Part shown: positions 49,926-58,600 of the stretch, one piece after another
Layout of the letters: each line of letters starts with the position of its first letter
Numbering within the stretch: position 1 is the stretch's first letter
DNA from: Pseudomonas fulva NBRC 16637 = DSM 17717
Lineage (GTDB): Bacteria > Pseudomonadota > Gammaproteobacteria > Pseudomonadales > Pseudomonadaceae
Assembly: GCF_000730565.1 (NCBI RefSeq)
Contig: NZ_BBIQ01000007.1
Span: 62,001-126,000, forward strand
DNA: 64,000 bases
Reading direction: 5' to 3'
The notes under the pieces: generated by a model
Databases searched by the model: none
What the model was told of the DNA's origin: nothing
Seen by the model: the letters and a program-made list of their open reading frames with translations, nothing else
Position numbers and translations under genes: made by a program

Positions 49926-50613
49926 GGCCGATACGGCGGTAGCGCTCGTCGAGCAGCTCGGCCAGCAAGTCCAGGCGGGCCACCACCTTGCCAAATTCCA
50001 CGGCAAAACTCAGGTTGCTGCCCTCCTCCGAAATCTCGTTGGAGAACAGCAACAGCACACCGTTGGCGTCCTGCCGCTGGCTCAGCATCCAGGTGGCTTT
50101 CTCGATGTTGCGCGCGGCGTTGTTGATGAACAACGGGTCGAGGGTGTCGGTCATGTAGAACGCGGTGCGTCCGCCGTGGGCGGTGATCAGCATACTGCCG
50201 ATGGCGTAGATGAACGCACCCACACGATCACCGCGAAATTCCGGGCTCAAGGCATAGCTCAAGGCAGCCAGGTCGCGGCGATTGCCCAGTTGCGCCAGGG
50301 GTTGGCGCTGTTCGATGGCCAGGCGGATCTGGCGCTCGGCCGTGGCCGCGTCCAGGTAGCCCGAGCGTTGCAACTGGTTGGGATTGCGCAGGTACAGCTT
50401 GTTCATCAGCAGGTAGAGGCTTTGCAGGTTGTCGCGCATCGACAAGGTCGCCAGGCGGTCCACACTGGTCTGGAACAGCTCGCTGGGCTTGCCTTCGCCC
50501 AGCTGGTTGACGATGTCGCGCCCCTGCTGCTGAGTGCAGGCGCACAGGCTGGCCAAGATGCCTGCCAACAGCAGGCGAACTATCGTGGAGCAACTGCACA
50601 CTACCATCGGCAC
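49876..50613 (-). CDS. Predicted lipoprotein of unknown function
   Basis: A 245-residue protein starting with a signal (LLLAGILASLCAC) with a lipobox before the Cys, so exported and lipid-anchored. The mature part is mostly helical, with NLQSLYLLMNKLYLRNP and RNIEKATWMLSQRQDANGVL. I do not recognise a named family. Its 3' end overlaps the convergent hydrolase gene by 50 bases. Confidence 0.75.
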   Translation of the reverse strand: MPMVVCSCSTIVRLLLAGILASLCACTQQQGRDIVNQLGEGKPSELFQTSVDRLATLSMRDNLQSLYLLMNKLYLRNPNQLQRSGYLDAATAERQIRLAIEQRQPLAQLGNRRDLAALSYALSPEFRGDRVGAFIYAIGSMLITAHGGRTAFYMTDTLDPLFINNAARNIEKATWMLSQRQDANGVLLLFSNEISEEGSNLSFAVEFGKVVARLDLLAELLDERYRRIGLNYAQSLLLMNFLPVQ

Positions 50614-50720
50614 CGGTTCGTTTTCGGCGGCCGCCGCGGGGATCGCGGCAGCCTGGGCCTAGCATAGAGCCCCGAAAGCCAAAAAAGTGCGGCATGCGCC
50701 AGCAGGTGTAGCTACCTGAA

Positions 50721-51512
50721 CTACATCGCGCCGCGCAGCAGCTCAACGACCTGGGCATGCAGGTCCGGATCACCGCAGGCCACCACGCAGCCGCCTTGCT
50801 GAGCGCTGCTGCCGTCCCAGGCCGTGATCACGCCGCCCGCGCCCTCGATGATGGGCATGAGTGCCTGCACGTCATAGGGCTGCAAGCTGGCTTCGACGAT
50901 GACATCCACAAAGCCCGAGGCCAGCATGCAATAGGCGTAGCAATCCCCACCGTAGCGCATCAGCCGTGCCTGGCTGGCCACGTGCTCGAACGCAGCCTTG
51001 CGCGCAGGCGTATCGAACATGTCAGGGGTGGTGCACATCAAGGTGGCCGCTGCCAGCGCTTTGCAGGCGCGGGTCTTTAGCGCTCGCGTGCCCGACCAGG
51101 CACCTTCGGGCGTGCCGATGAACCGTTCGCCGGTAAAAGGTTGGTTCATCACCCCCACCACAGGCCGGGCACCGTCGTTGAGCGCGATCAACGTGCCCCA
51201 CAACGGCAGGCCGGTGATGAAGGCGCGGGTGCCGTCGATCGGGTCGAGCACCCAGGTCAACGGGCTGCTGCCCACGGCCACGCCCGCCTCTTCACCAAGG
51301 ATGCCATGGTCTGGGTAGCGCGCCTGGATCCGCTCGCGCATCGCGTCCTCGGCCGCCTTGTCGGCCACGGTCACCGGGTCGTACAACCGGCCGCCTTTGT
51401 CCTCGACCTCCAGGCTTGCACGAAAGTAAGGCGTGATGGCAGCGCTCGCAGCATCGGCCAACTGCTCGGCAAATCCACGGAACTCGGCAATCTGTTCAGC
51501 GCTCAGGGGCAT
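50721..51512 (-). CDS. hisN: Inositol-monophosphatase-like histidinol phosphatase (HisN type)
   Basis: A 263-residue phosphatase of the FIG superfamily with metal-binding blocks GILGEEAG, WVLDPIDGTRAFI and PYDVQALMPIIEGAGG. The first block and the GLPLWGTLIAL segment fit the histidinol-phosphatase (HisN) branch of inositol monophosphatases. A start at MPLSAEQIAEF is standard for that branch. It would remove phosphate from L-histidinol phosphate, or related sugar or nucleotide phosphates; neighbours do not help. Confidence 0.86.
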   Translation of the reverse strand: MPLSAEQIAEFRGFAEQLADAASAAITPYFRASLEVEDKGGRLYDPVTVADKAAEDAMRERIQARYPDHGILGEEAGVAVGSSPLTWVLDPIDGTRAFITGLPLWGTLIALNDGARPVVGVMNQPFTGERFIGTPEGAWSGTRALKTRACKALAAATLMCTTPDMFDTPARKAAFEHVASQARLMRYGGDCYAYCMLASGFVDVIVEASLQPYDVQALMPIIEGAGGVITAWDGSSAQQGGCVVACGDPDLHAQVVELLRGAM

Positions 51513-51545
51513 GAAAATGGGCCTTGTGCTAGTCAGGGAGGCGGC

Positions 51546-51641
51546 ATGATAGCAAACCCGCTGATCGGCATGGCGTCCGCAGGAGATATCAATATGGCAT
51601 CATCCAGGCTGGATTTAGCCAAGGCTCGCTCGTTGTACTAG
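51546..51641 (+). CDS. Possible 31-residue ORF upstream of luxR
   Basis: An ATG preceded by AGGGAGG four to five bases upstream opens a 31-residue frame starting MIANPLIGMASAGDIN. It lies between the divergent hisN start and the luxR gene. The ribosome site is good, but the composition is uninformative and there is no known family. It may be a leader peptide or chance. Confidence 0.22.
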   Translation: MIANPLIGMASAGDINMASSRLDLAKARSLY

Positions 51642-51724
51642 CATACCCCTCACGCACCGATGCAGGCCCAGGATGAGGGCTTGCACTACAGCCGGGCTTG
51701 TGCCCTGGCCTCAAGGACGATTCG

Positions 51725-52348
51725 ATGAGCATCAATTCCATCTATCCGCAGATCGGCAAGATCATTGCCAGCACCGGCAGCCGCCAGTTTCCCCGCCTGC
51801 TGCATGACCTGATTCAGGCTCACCTGTGCATCGACGCCACGCAGATCCGCCAGCTGCCACGCTCACCTAGCGAAACCACCGTACTCGACGAAACCGTGTT
51901 CTCGTGCGATCAACCCACGGCCACCGCCTCGGATGACCCTTCGCGCCTGCACCGTATCCGCGCCAGTGACGCGCGGGTCGAGATTCGCGTACTGCGCGCC
52001 GACACCACCTATGGCTTCTCCCCCCTGGAGCGCAATAGGCTCGAAGCCATCACGCCCCTGGTGCTGCCGATGCTGGAGAAACACCTGCGTGCCCTGCAAC
52101 CCACCGTGCAGCGCAACAGCCACGACAGCCTGGAGCAGCGGTTCGTCGAACGCCTGGCCCAAACAGGCCTCAAGCTTTCCGAACGCGAGCGCCAGGTCTG
52201 CCTAGGGTTGCTGGCCGGTCAAACGGCCCCCGAGCAGGCCGACCGGCTTGGCCTGCGCGTGAACACCGTCGAAAGTTACCTGCGCCGGGCCGTGATCAAG
52301 CTGGGCATCGGCGGGCGGCATTCGCTGATGCGCTGGATGCACGCCTAG
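51725..52348 (+). CDS. LuxR-type regulator at the lipopeptide locus
   Basis: A 207-residue regulator. The C-terminal 65 residues form a LuxR/NarL HTH (LSERERQVCLGLLAGQTAPE, RLGLRVNTVESYLRRAVIKL). The N-terminal 140 residues lack an autoinducer-binding or receiver motif. This small architecture is common for regulators that flank Pseudomonas cyclic lipopeptide clusters. It converges with macB. AAGGA lies upstream of the ATG. It probably activates the synthetase genes; whether it is the main regulator or a second one cannot be told. Confidence 0.85.
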   Translation: MSINSIYPQIGKIIASTGSRQFPRLLHDLIQAHLCIDATQIRQLPRSPSETTVLDETVFSCDQPTATASDDPSRLHRIRASDARVEIRVLRADTTYGFSPLERNRLEAITPLVLPMLEKHLRALQPTVQRNSHDSLEQRFVERLAQTGLKLSERERQVCLGLLAGQTAPEQADRLGLRVNTVESYLRRAVIKLGIGGRHSLMRWMHA

Positions 52349-52376
52349 GCATCGGTCGACCGGCATCGCAGGTGGT

Positions 52377-54380
52377 TCAGTCCCGTGCCAGTGCTTCGAT
52401 GGGGTCCAGGCGAGCCGCATTGCGCGCCGGCACGAAGCCGAACACCACACCGATCAAGGTCGAGCAGGCGAACGCCATCACGATCGAGGCTGGGGAGAAC
52501 ACCATTTCCCATTGCTTGACGAACAGCTCGAACAGGTAGCCCACCGCGTAGGACAACCCCACGCCCACGACCCCGCCCAACAGGCAGACCATGACCGCTT
52601 CCACCAGAAACTGCTGGCGGATGTCGGCCTGACGGGCACCAACGGCCATGCGTATGCCGATTTCACGGGTACGTTCGGTCACCGACACCAGCATGATGTT
52701 CATCACCCCTATGCCGCCCACCACCAGCGAGATCACCGCGATCAGCGACAGCAGCAAGGTCAGGGATCGACTGGTCTTCTGTACGGTCTGCATGATGCTG
52801 TCCAGGTTGTTGGTGAAGAAGTCCTTGCTGCCGTGGCGCTGCAGCAGTACACGGCTGACCTCCTCCTCGACCCGCTTGCTGGGCACCCCGTCCTTGATCC
52901 GCACGCTGATGCTGTCCAGGTGACGCTGTCCCAGCACCCGTCCGGCAGCCGTCTCGTACGGCACCCAGATGTTCAGCTGGTTGCTGGCCACGAACAGGTT
53001 CTTGTTGCGCGCAGTCACACCGATCACGGTACAGGGCAGATTACCGACCAGGATCACCTGCCCAAGGGGGTTGGTGGTCGGGCCGAACAGGCGCTCGCGG
53101 GTGTTATGGTCGATGACCACCACCTGGGCCTGGCGCCGCGCATCATCGGCGCTGAACACGATGCCCGCTGCCAATGGGATGTTGCGCACCTGAAAGTAGT
53201 GCTCGCTGACGCCATTGAGCTGCACATCCACGTCCAGGTTGCGATAGCGCACCAGCGTGCCCTGGCCGATCACAGGGGTTGCGCTGTCGACGTAGTACAA
53301 GGCGTTGAGCGCCGCCACATCCGCCGGCACCAACGTTTCAATGTTCCTGGCCCGGCTGTCGCCGAAGTTGCTCCCCGAATACACATCGATGGTGTTGCTG
53401 CCGATGGCCTGGATGTCCTTGAGTACGTACCCCTTGGCCCCTTCGCCGATGGCTGAAATCGACACCACCGAAGTGATACCGATGATGATCCCGAGCATGG
53501 TCAGCAAGGTGCGCATGCGGTGTGACACCAAGGCCAGCCAGGCCATCTTGAACGCCTCGCGGAACATGCCCAGGCTTGCCAACAGGCGATGTCCCCTCTT
53601 GCGTGCCGGCGTCGGCGCCACGGCCCGTGCAGGCACCGTGTCAGCAACCTTGCGCCGATCGCTGACGATCTGGCCGTCGCTGACTTCGATGATGCGCTCG
53701 GCGTGCGCGGCCACGTGCGGGTCATGGGTGACGAGGATCACGGTGTGACCCGAGGCGTGCAGCTCCAGCAGAATCTTCATGACCTCCTTGCCGCTGGCGC
53801 TGTCCAGCGCGCCTGTGGGTTCGTCCGCCAGGATCACCTGCCCTCCATTAATCAATGCCCGGCATATGCTCACCCGTTGCTGCTGGCCTCCCGACAGCTG
53901 GCTGGGACGGTGGTGCAAGTGCTCGCCAAGCCCAAGCCGGCTCAGCAGCGTCTGGGCGCGTTCATGGCGCCATTGCAGGTCCATGCCGGCGTACACGGCA
54001 GGGATCTCGACGTTGTGCAGGGCGTCCAGGTGCGGCAGCAGGTGGTAGCGCTGGAAAATGAACCCGAAGTGATCGCGACGCAGGGCGGCCAGGGCATCGA
54101 CGTCAAGGTCCCGGGTTTGCTGGCCATCGACCTTGTAACTGCCAGTGCTGGCATTGTCCAGGCAGCCCAGAATGTTCATCAGCGTGGACTTGCCAGAGCC
54201 CGATGCGCCGATGATAGCGACCAGTTCACCACGGTGAATCTGCAGGTTGATGCCCTTGAGCGCGAGAAAGGCCCGCTCGCCGGCCTGGAAGCTGCGGGTA
54301 ATGCCCTCCAGGCAAAGCAAGGGTTCGCCCTGCCCCGTTGCCTGGCACAGGGGGGCAGTGGGTTGCACGTTCATGTTCAT
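52377..54380 (-). CDS. macB: MacB-type ABC transporter for lipopeptide export
   Basis: A 667-residue fused ABC transporter. The N-terminal ATPase has Walker A IGASGSGKSTLMNIL, signature LSGGQQQRVSICRAL and Walker B VILADEPTGALD. A transmembrane helix (about 290-312, TLLTMLGIIIGITSVVSIS) precedes a large periplasmic domain, and three helices close the C-terminus (RTREIGIRMAVGARQADI, then VCLLGGVVGVGLSYAVGYLF). It works with MacA and an outer-membrane TolC-type channel. It starts two bases after macA and is part of the lipopeptide operon. Confidence 0.95.
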   Translation of the reverse strand: MNMNVQPTAPLCQATGQGEPLLCLEGITRSFQAGERAFLALKGINLQIHRGELVAIIGASGSGKSTLMNILGCLDNASTGSYKVDGQQTRDLDVDALAALRRDHFGFIFQRYHLLPHLDALHNVEIPAVYAGMDLQWRHERAQTLLSRLGLGEHLHHRPSQLSGGQQQRVSICRALINGGQVILADEPTGALDSASGKEVMKILLELHASGHTVILVTHDPHVAAHAERIIEVSDGQIVSDRRKVADTVPARAVAPTPARKRGHRLLASLGMFREAFKMAWLALVSHRMRTLLTMLGIIIGITSVVSISAIGEGAKGYVLKDIQAIGSNTIDVYSGSNFGDSRARNIETLVPADVAALNALYYVDSATPVIGQGTLVRYRNLDVDVQLNGVSEHYFQVRNIPLAAGIVFSADDARRQAQVVVIDHNTRERLFGPTTNPLGQVILVGNLPCTVIGVTARNKNLFVASNQLNIWVPYETAAGRVLGQRHLDSISVRIKDGVPSKRVEEEVSRVLLQRHGSKDFFTNNLDSIMQTVQKTSRSLTLLLSLIAVISLVVGGIGVMNIMLVSVTERTREIGIRMAVGARQADIRQQFLVEAVMVCLLGGVVGVGLSYAVGYLFELFVKQWEMVFSPASIVMAFACSTLIGVVFGFVPARNAARLDPIEALARD

Positions 54381-54382
54381 GC

Positions 54383-55546
54383 TCAGGCTCCCGAATCGCC
54401 GGTAATCGGCTCGCCAATCACCACCCGGTCACCTTCGTCGAGGCCCTGCTCGATCTGTACCCGAACATTATTGTTGATCCCCACCACCACCTTGCGCTGC
54501 TCGGCGAAGCCCTTGTCGTCGAGCACCCGCACGGCGAAGCGGCCGTCCGCCTCGCGCCCACCCAGTGCCGCCACCGGCACGGTCAGAACCTTTTGCGCGG
54601 TATCGAGCACGATGTGCACTTGCGCAGTCATGGCGATGCGCAGGCGGTGGTCCGGGTTGGGCACCTCGAACAGGGCGTTGTAGAACACCGCGCCAGTTGG
54701 CTTGCCGGCCCCGCCCTCTGCCTTGTCGCTACTCTGGGCGTAGTGCTGTGGGGCAGGCTCGGTGCCGCGCAGCTTGGCGTAGTAGCGTTTGTCTTCCCCC
54801 AGGATGGTGAAATACACCGCCTGGCCCGGCGTGATGTGAATCACATCCGCTTCCGAGACCTGCGCCTTGACGGTCATGGTGTCCAGGTTGGCCAGCTTGA
54901 GCAGCACCGGGGCCAGCTGGTTGGCGATCACCGTCTGCCCTTCCTGAGTAACGATGCCCACCACGTGGCCTGTGATCGGCGCGTTGATGCGGGTATAGCC
55001 CAGGTTGACCCGGGCCGTGTCAATTTCCACCTGAGCGCTGCGGATCTGCGCATCGAGCGAGCCCACGGCAGCCTGCTGGACCTGATAGTCGGCCTCGGCC
55101 TTTTCATATTCCTGACGCGAGACCGAGGCATCGATTTGCAGTTCTCGATAGCGTTCATAGACCCCTTTGGCCTGCTTGAGCTGGGCCAGGGTCGAGCGCC
55201 GTTGGGCCTGCAGTTTCTGCTCGTCCACCTCCGCTTGGCGCAGGGTGTTGCGTAGCACCAGCGGGTCTATCTCGGCCAGCCACTGGCCTTCGGTGACCTT
55301 GTCGCCCAGCTTCACCTTGAGCGATTTCAGCTGACCGGAAACCTGGGCGCCCACATCCACCTGTTTGATCCCTTCGAGCACGCCGGTGGCCAGTACCGCA
55401 TTCTCGATGTCGGCACGCTCGACCTGGGCGGTGATGTACTGCGGTGCCTTGGCCGGGGCCTGGACCGCATACAGGCCAATGCCCGCTACCACGGCAATGC
55501 CCAGCCCGATGCCCCATTTGCGCAGTTTGGTTTTGTCCATGGACAC
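54383..55546 (-). CDS. macA: MacA-type periplasmic adaptor for lipopeptide export
   Basis: A 387-residue membrane-fusion protein. It has one N-terminal helix (about 9-29), lipoyl-like blocks (VLEGIKQVDVGAQVSGQLKS, ITGHVVGIVTQEGQTV), an alpha-hairpin rich in Gln, Arg and Glu, and a beta-barrel domain. GTG (VSMDKTK) is favoured because AAGGA lies seven bases upstream; the ATG two codons later is the alternative. It couples MacB to an outer-membrane channel. It begins 77 bp after the synthetase stop, across a hairpin that may set its expression level. Confidence 0.93.
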   Translation of the reverse strand: MSMDKTKLRKWGIGLGIAVVAGIGLYAVQAPAKAPQYITAQVERADIENAVLATGVLEGIKQVDVGAQVSGQLKSLKVKLGDKVTEGQWLAEIDPLVLRNTLRQAEVDEQKLQAQRRSTLAQLKQAKGVYERYRELQIDASVSRQEYEKAEADYQVQQAAVGSLDAQIRSAQVEIDTARVNLGYTRINAPITGHVVGIVTQEGQTVIANQLAPVLLKLANLDTMTVKAQVSEADVIHITPGQAVYFTILGEDKRYYAKLRGTEPAPQHYAQSSDKAEGGAGKPTGAVFYNALFEVPNPDHRLRIAMTAQVHIVLDTAQKVLTVPVAALGGREADGRFAVRVLDDKGFAEQRKVVVGINNNVRVQIEQGLDEGDRVVIGEPITGDSGA

Positions 55547-55580
55547 GCGTAATTCCTTTGTTTGACAAGACTGCACCGAG

Positions 55581-55617
55581 ACCTGGCAGCGGCGGGCTCG
55601 CCCACCGGCCGCCAGGT
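55581..55617 (-). terminator. Hairpin between the synthetase and macA genes
   Basis: A stem ACCTGGC/GCCAGGT with further pairing of GGCGGG and CCCACC inside it lies just after the synthetase stop. No U run follows, so it may attenuate read-through into macAB or stabilise the transcript rather than end it. Confidence 0.4.
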
Positions 55618-55623
55618 AACCGG

Positions 55624-58600
55624 CTATTGAACGACCTGGGCCTGCGCAAGCGCCTGACCGTCATGCCACCACGCTGCCAGGCTGAACACATGGGGCACCT
55701 TGAGGATGCTGAAATGATCGCCGGGCGCCTTCCATACCTTCAGCCCAGGCAGCAACTGTTGCCAGCGCTGCTGCATGAGACGGTGCTCGGCAGCGTTGCC
55801 TTCGGCGTCCAGCCCCGGGTCGTCCACCAGCACCAGCCCTGCCGGGCCGGTGTACGGCAGCTCTGGATGGTAAGGCGTGCGCAGCGCAGCACCGAAAGTG
55901 CGCACCGTGCCGTCGAGCGCACGCGCACTGGGCCTGGCGGGCATCAGCCCTGCCCGCACCATGGCCGTGTGCAGTTGCTGCTGTTGCTGGTCGTCGCTGG
56001 CTTGTGCAAACGCTACCCGGTCCAGACCAAGGGGTTTGCCGGAGGACATTTCCAGCGCTTCGATCAGGCGCAGCAGCGTCTGGCTGAAGGTATGGGGCTG
56101 GCCGCAGGTGCTCCCTGGGCCTGGGCCCTCGCTGTCGATCAACGTCAAGGAGCGCACTTGACGCCCTTTGGCCTGCAAGCGCGCGGCCATGGCATGGGCC
56201 ACCCAGCCTCCGAACGAATGCCCCACCAGGTTCAGCGGGCCCTCGGGATAGACCGCTTCGATAGCCTGCACATGCCAGGCCGCCGCAGCCTCGACGCAGG
56301 TGTGCGGCAGCGACAGGCCATCCAGGCCTCGGGCCTGCAAGCCTTGAACGGGCCACTGCGGGCCCAACGCCTCGGCCAGGCCGATGAAGCTGGTCACACT
56401 GTCGCCGGCACCGGCTACGCAGAACACGGGCGTGTGCCCGGCAGCGCCGGTCTGAATAGCCACGGGGGCGAAGGGCGGTGGTACAGCCGGGGCAGCAGCA
56501 CACGCCAGCGCTTGCGTCAGCACCTGGCCAACGGTCGTCACATGGGGCGCTTGCATCAAGCTGCGGTGATCCCCCGGAACGGTGTGCGTCACCAGCACCT
56601 GGGTCGGCAACGCCGTGCGCCAGCCAAGGCCCTCAGGCGCCTCGTCAGCCTGCGCGGCGCAGAGCAGGTGCACCGGCACATCCACCGGCGCTGGGCGGTA
56701 ATGAGCCAGGGCATGGCCATGGGCAAGCTCGCGGCCGAAATAATGCCGCAGGTCCGCGTCCGTCATGCTGGCCCACAGGCCGTAGAGCACCTCGTGCTCA
56801 CGGCAGCTTGCCAGCAAGGTCGCAAAGTCGGCCTGGTCCTGCTCCAGGCGCGCGAGCAGCGCCCGCTTGGCGCGGCCTGCCTCGCCCTTGGTTTGCCAGT
56901 ACGCCGTGCAGTTGAGCAGCAACTGCCGCTCCAAGGCATACGGGCCCTCCCAGCGTGCCTTGCCTTGGTCGGCCAAGCGCGGTGCGTAGGTGTCGATCAA
57001 ACCGATGAATGCCACCTGCTCGTCAACGCCGCGCAGTTGATTGGCCATTTCCATGGCCAGCACACCGCCGAATGACCACCCGGCCAGACGGTAGGGCCCG
57101 TGGGGTTGCACGGTGCGCATCTGCGTGATCTGGTAGCGCGCCAGACATTCCAGCGTGCGTGGCTGTGGGGCATCGCTGGGTAATCCCGGCAGGCCGTAGA
57201 TGGCAAAGTCGCCTCCCACTTGGTGGGCAAGCACAGGGAAGTAGAAGTCCAGCCCGGAAAATTCATGCACAAGGAACAGCGGTGCCTGGGCAGAACCCGG
57301 CCGGACCGTGATCACGGTCGCTACCGCTGGCGCTTGCCTATCCACCTGCTTGGCCAGCAACGCCACGCTCGGACGCTGGAAGACGTCAGTGAGCGCAACG
57401 GGTACCCCGGCCTTGCGCAGGCGGTCCACCAGGCGAATGGCCGCCAGCGAGTGACCGCCCAACTCGAAGAAGTTGTCATGGCGGCCCACCTCATCGACGT
57501 CGAGCAACTCGCACCAAAGGCTCGCGACAAGCTGCTCGACGTCCCCGCAAGGGGCTTCGAACGGGCGCTGCTGCACCTCGGGCGCTGGCAACGCCTTGCG
57601 GTCAAGCTTGCCGTTAGGGCCGAGCGGAAGCGCGGCCAGGTGGATGAAGTGCGACGGAACCATGAACGCTGGCAAGCGCGCCATCAAGACGGCCCGCAGC
57701 GCCTCGGGGATGAGACGCTGGCCCGTGTAGTACGCTACCAGGTGCTGGTCGCAGGCGAGCACGACCGCTTCCTTGACGGTGTCCACGGCCGTCATCGCCG
57801 CCTGAATTTCACCCAGCTCGATACGCAGGCCATGAAGCTTGACCTGATCGTCGTTACGCCCCAGGTATTCAAGGTTGCCGTCCGGCAGGTGCCGCGCCAA
57901 GTCACCCGTGCGGTACAGCCGCCCGCCTGGGCGCTGACCGAACGGGTCATCCAGGAAGCGCTCGGCGGTCAGTTCGGGCCGGTTCAGGTAACCGCGGGCG
58001 ACCTGTACACCACCGATGTACAGCTCGCCGGCCACGCCCTGCGGTACCGGCTGGCTTTGATCGTCCAGCACGTACAGGGTGGTGTTGGCGATGGGCTTGC
58101 CGATTGGGGTGTTGTCGGGTGCGCTCACGCAGTGCCAGGCACTCACATCCACGGCGGCTTCGGTCGGGCCGTAGAGGTTGTGCAACTCAACATCCGGCAG
58201 TTGCTGGTGGAAGCGGCGCACGAGGCTGCCTGGCAGTGCTTCGCCGCTGCACACCACACGCTTGAGCGAAGGCGCGGACCAGCCTGATTCGATGGCCGAG
58301 AGGAACACGTCCAGCATCGATGGCACAAAGTGCAGCGTGCTGACGCCTTCGGCCTTAATAGCGTGTTGCAGGTACTGCGGGTCGCGGTGCCCGCCGGGCC
58401 TGGCCATGACCAGCTTCGCACCGGTCTGAAGCGGCCACAGCAGCTCCCAGACCGAAACGTCGAAGCTGAACGGGGTCTTCTGCAGTACAACGTCGTCAGC
58501 ACCCAGCGCATAGGCGTCCTGCATCCACAGCAGACGATTGACCACGCCGGCATGCTCGTTCATCACGCCCTTGGGCAAGCCGGTCGAGCCTGAGGTATAG

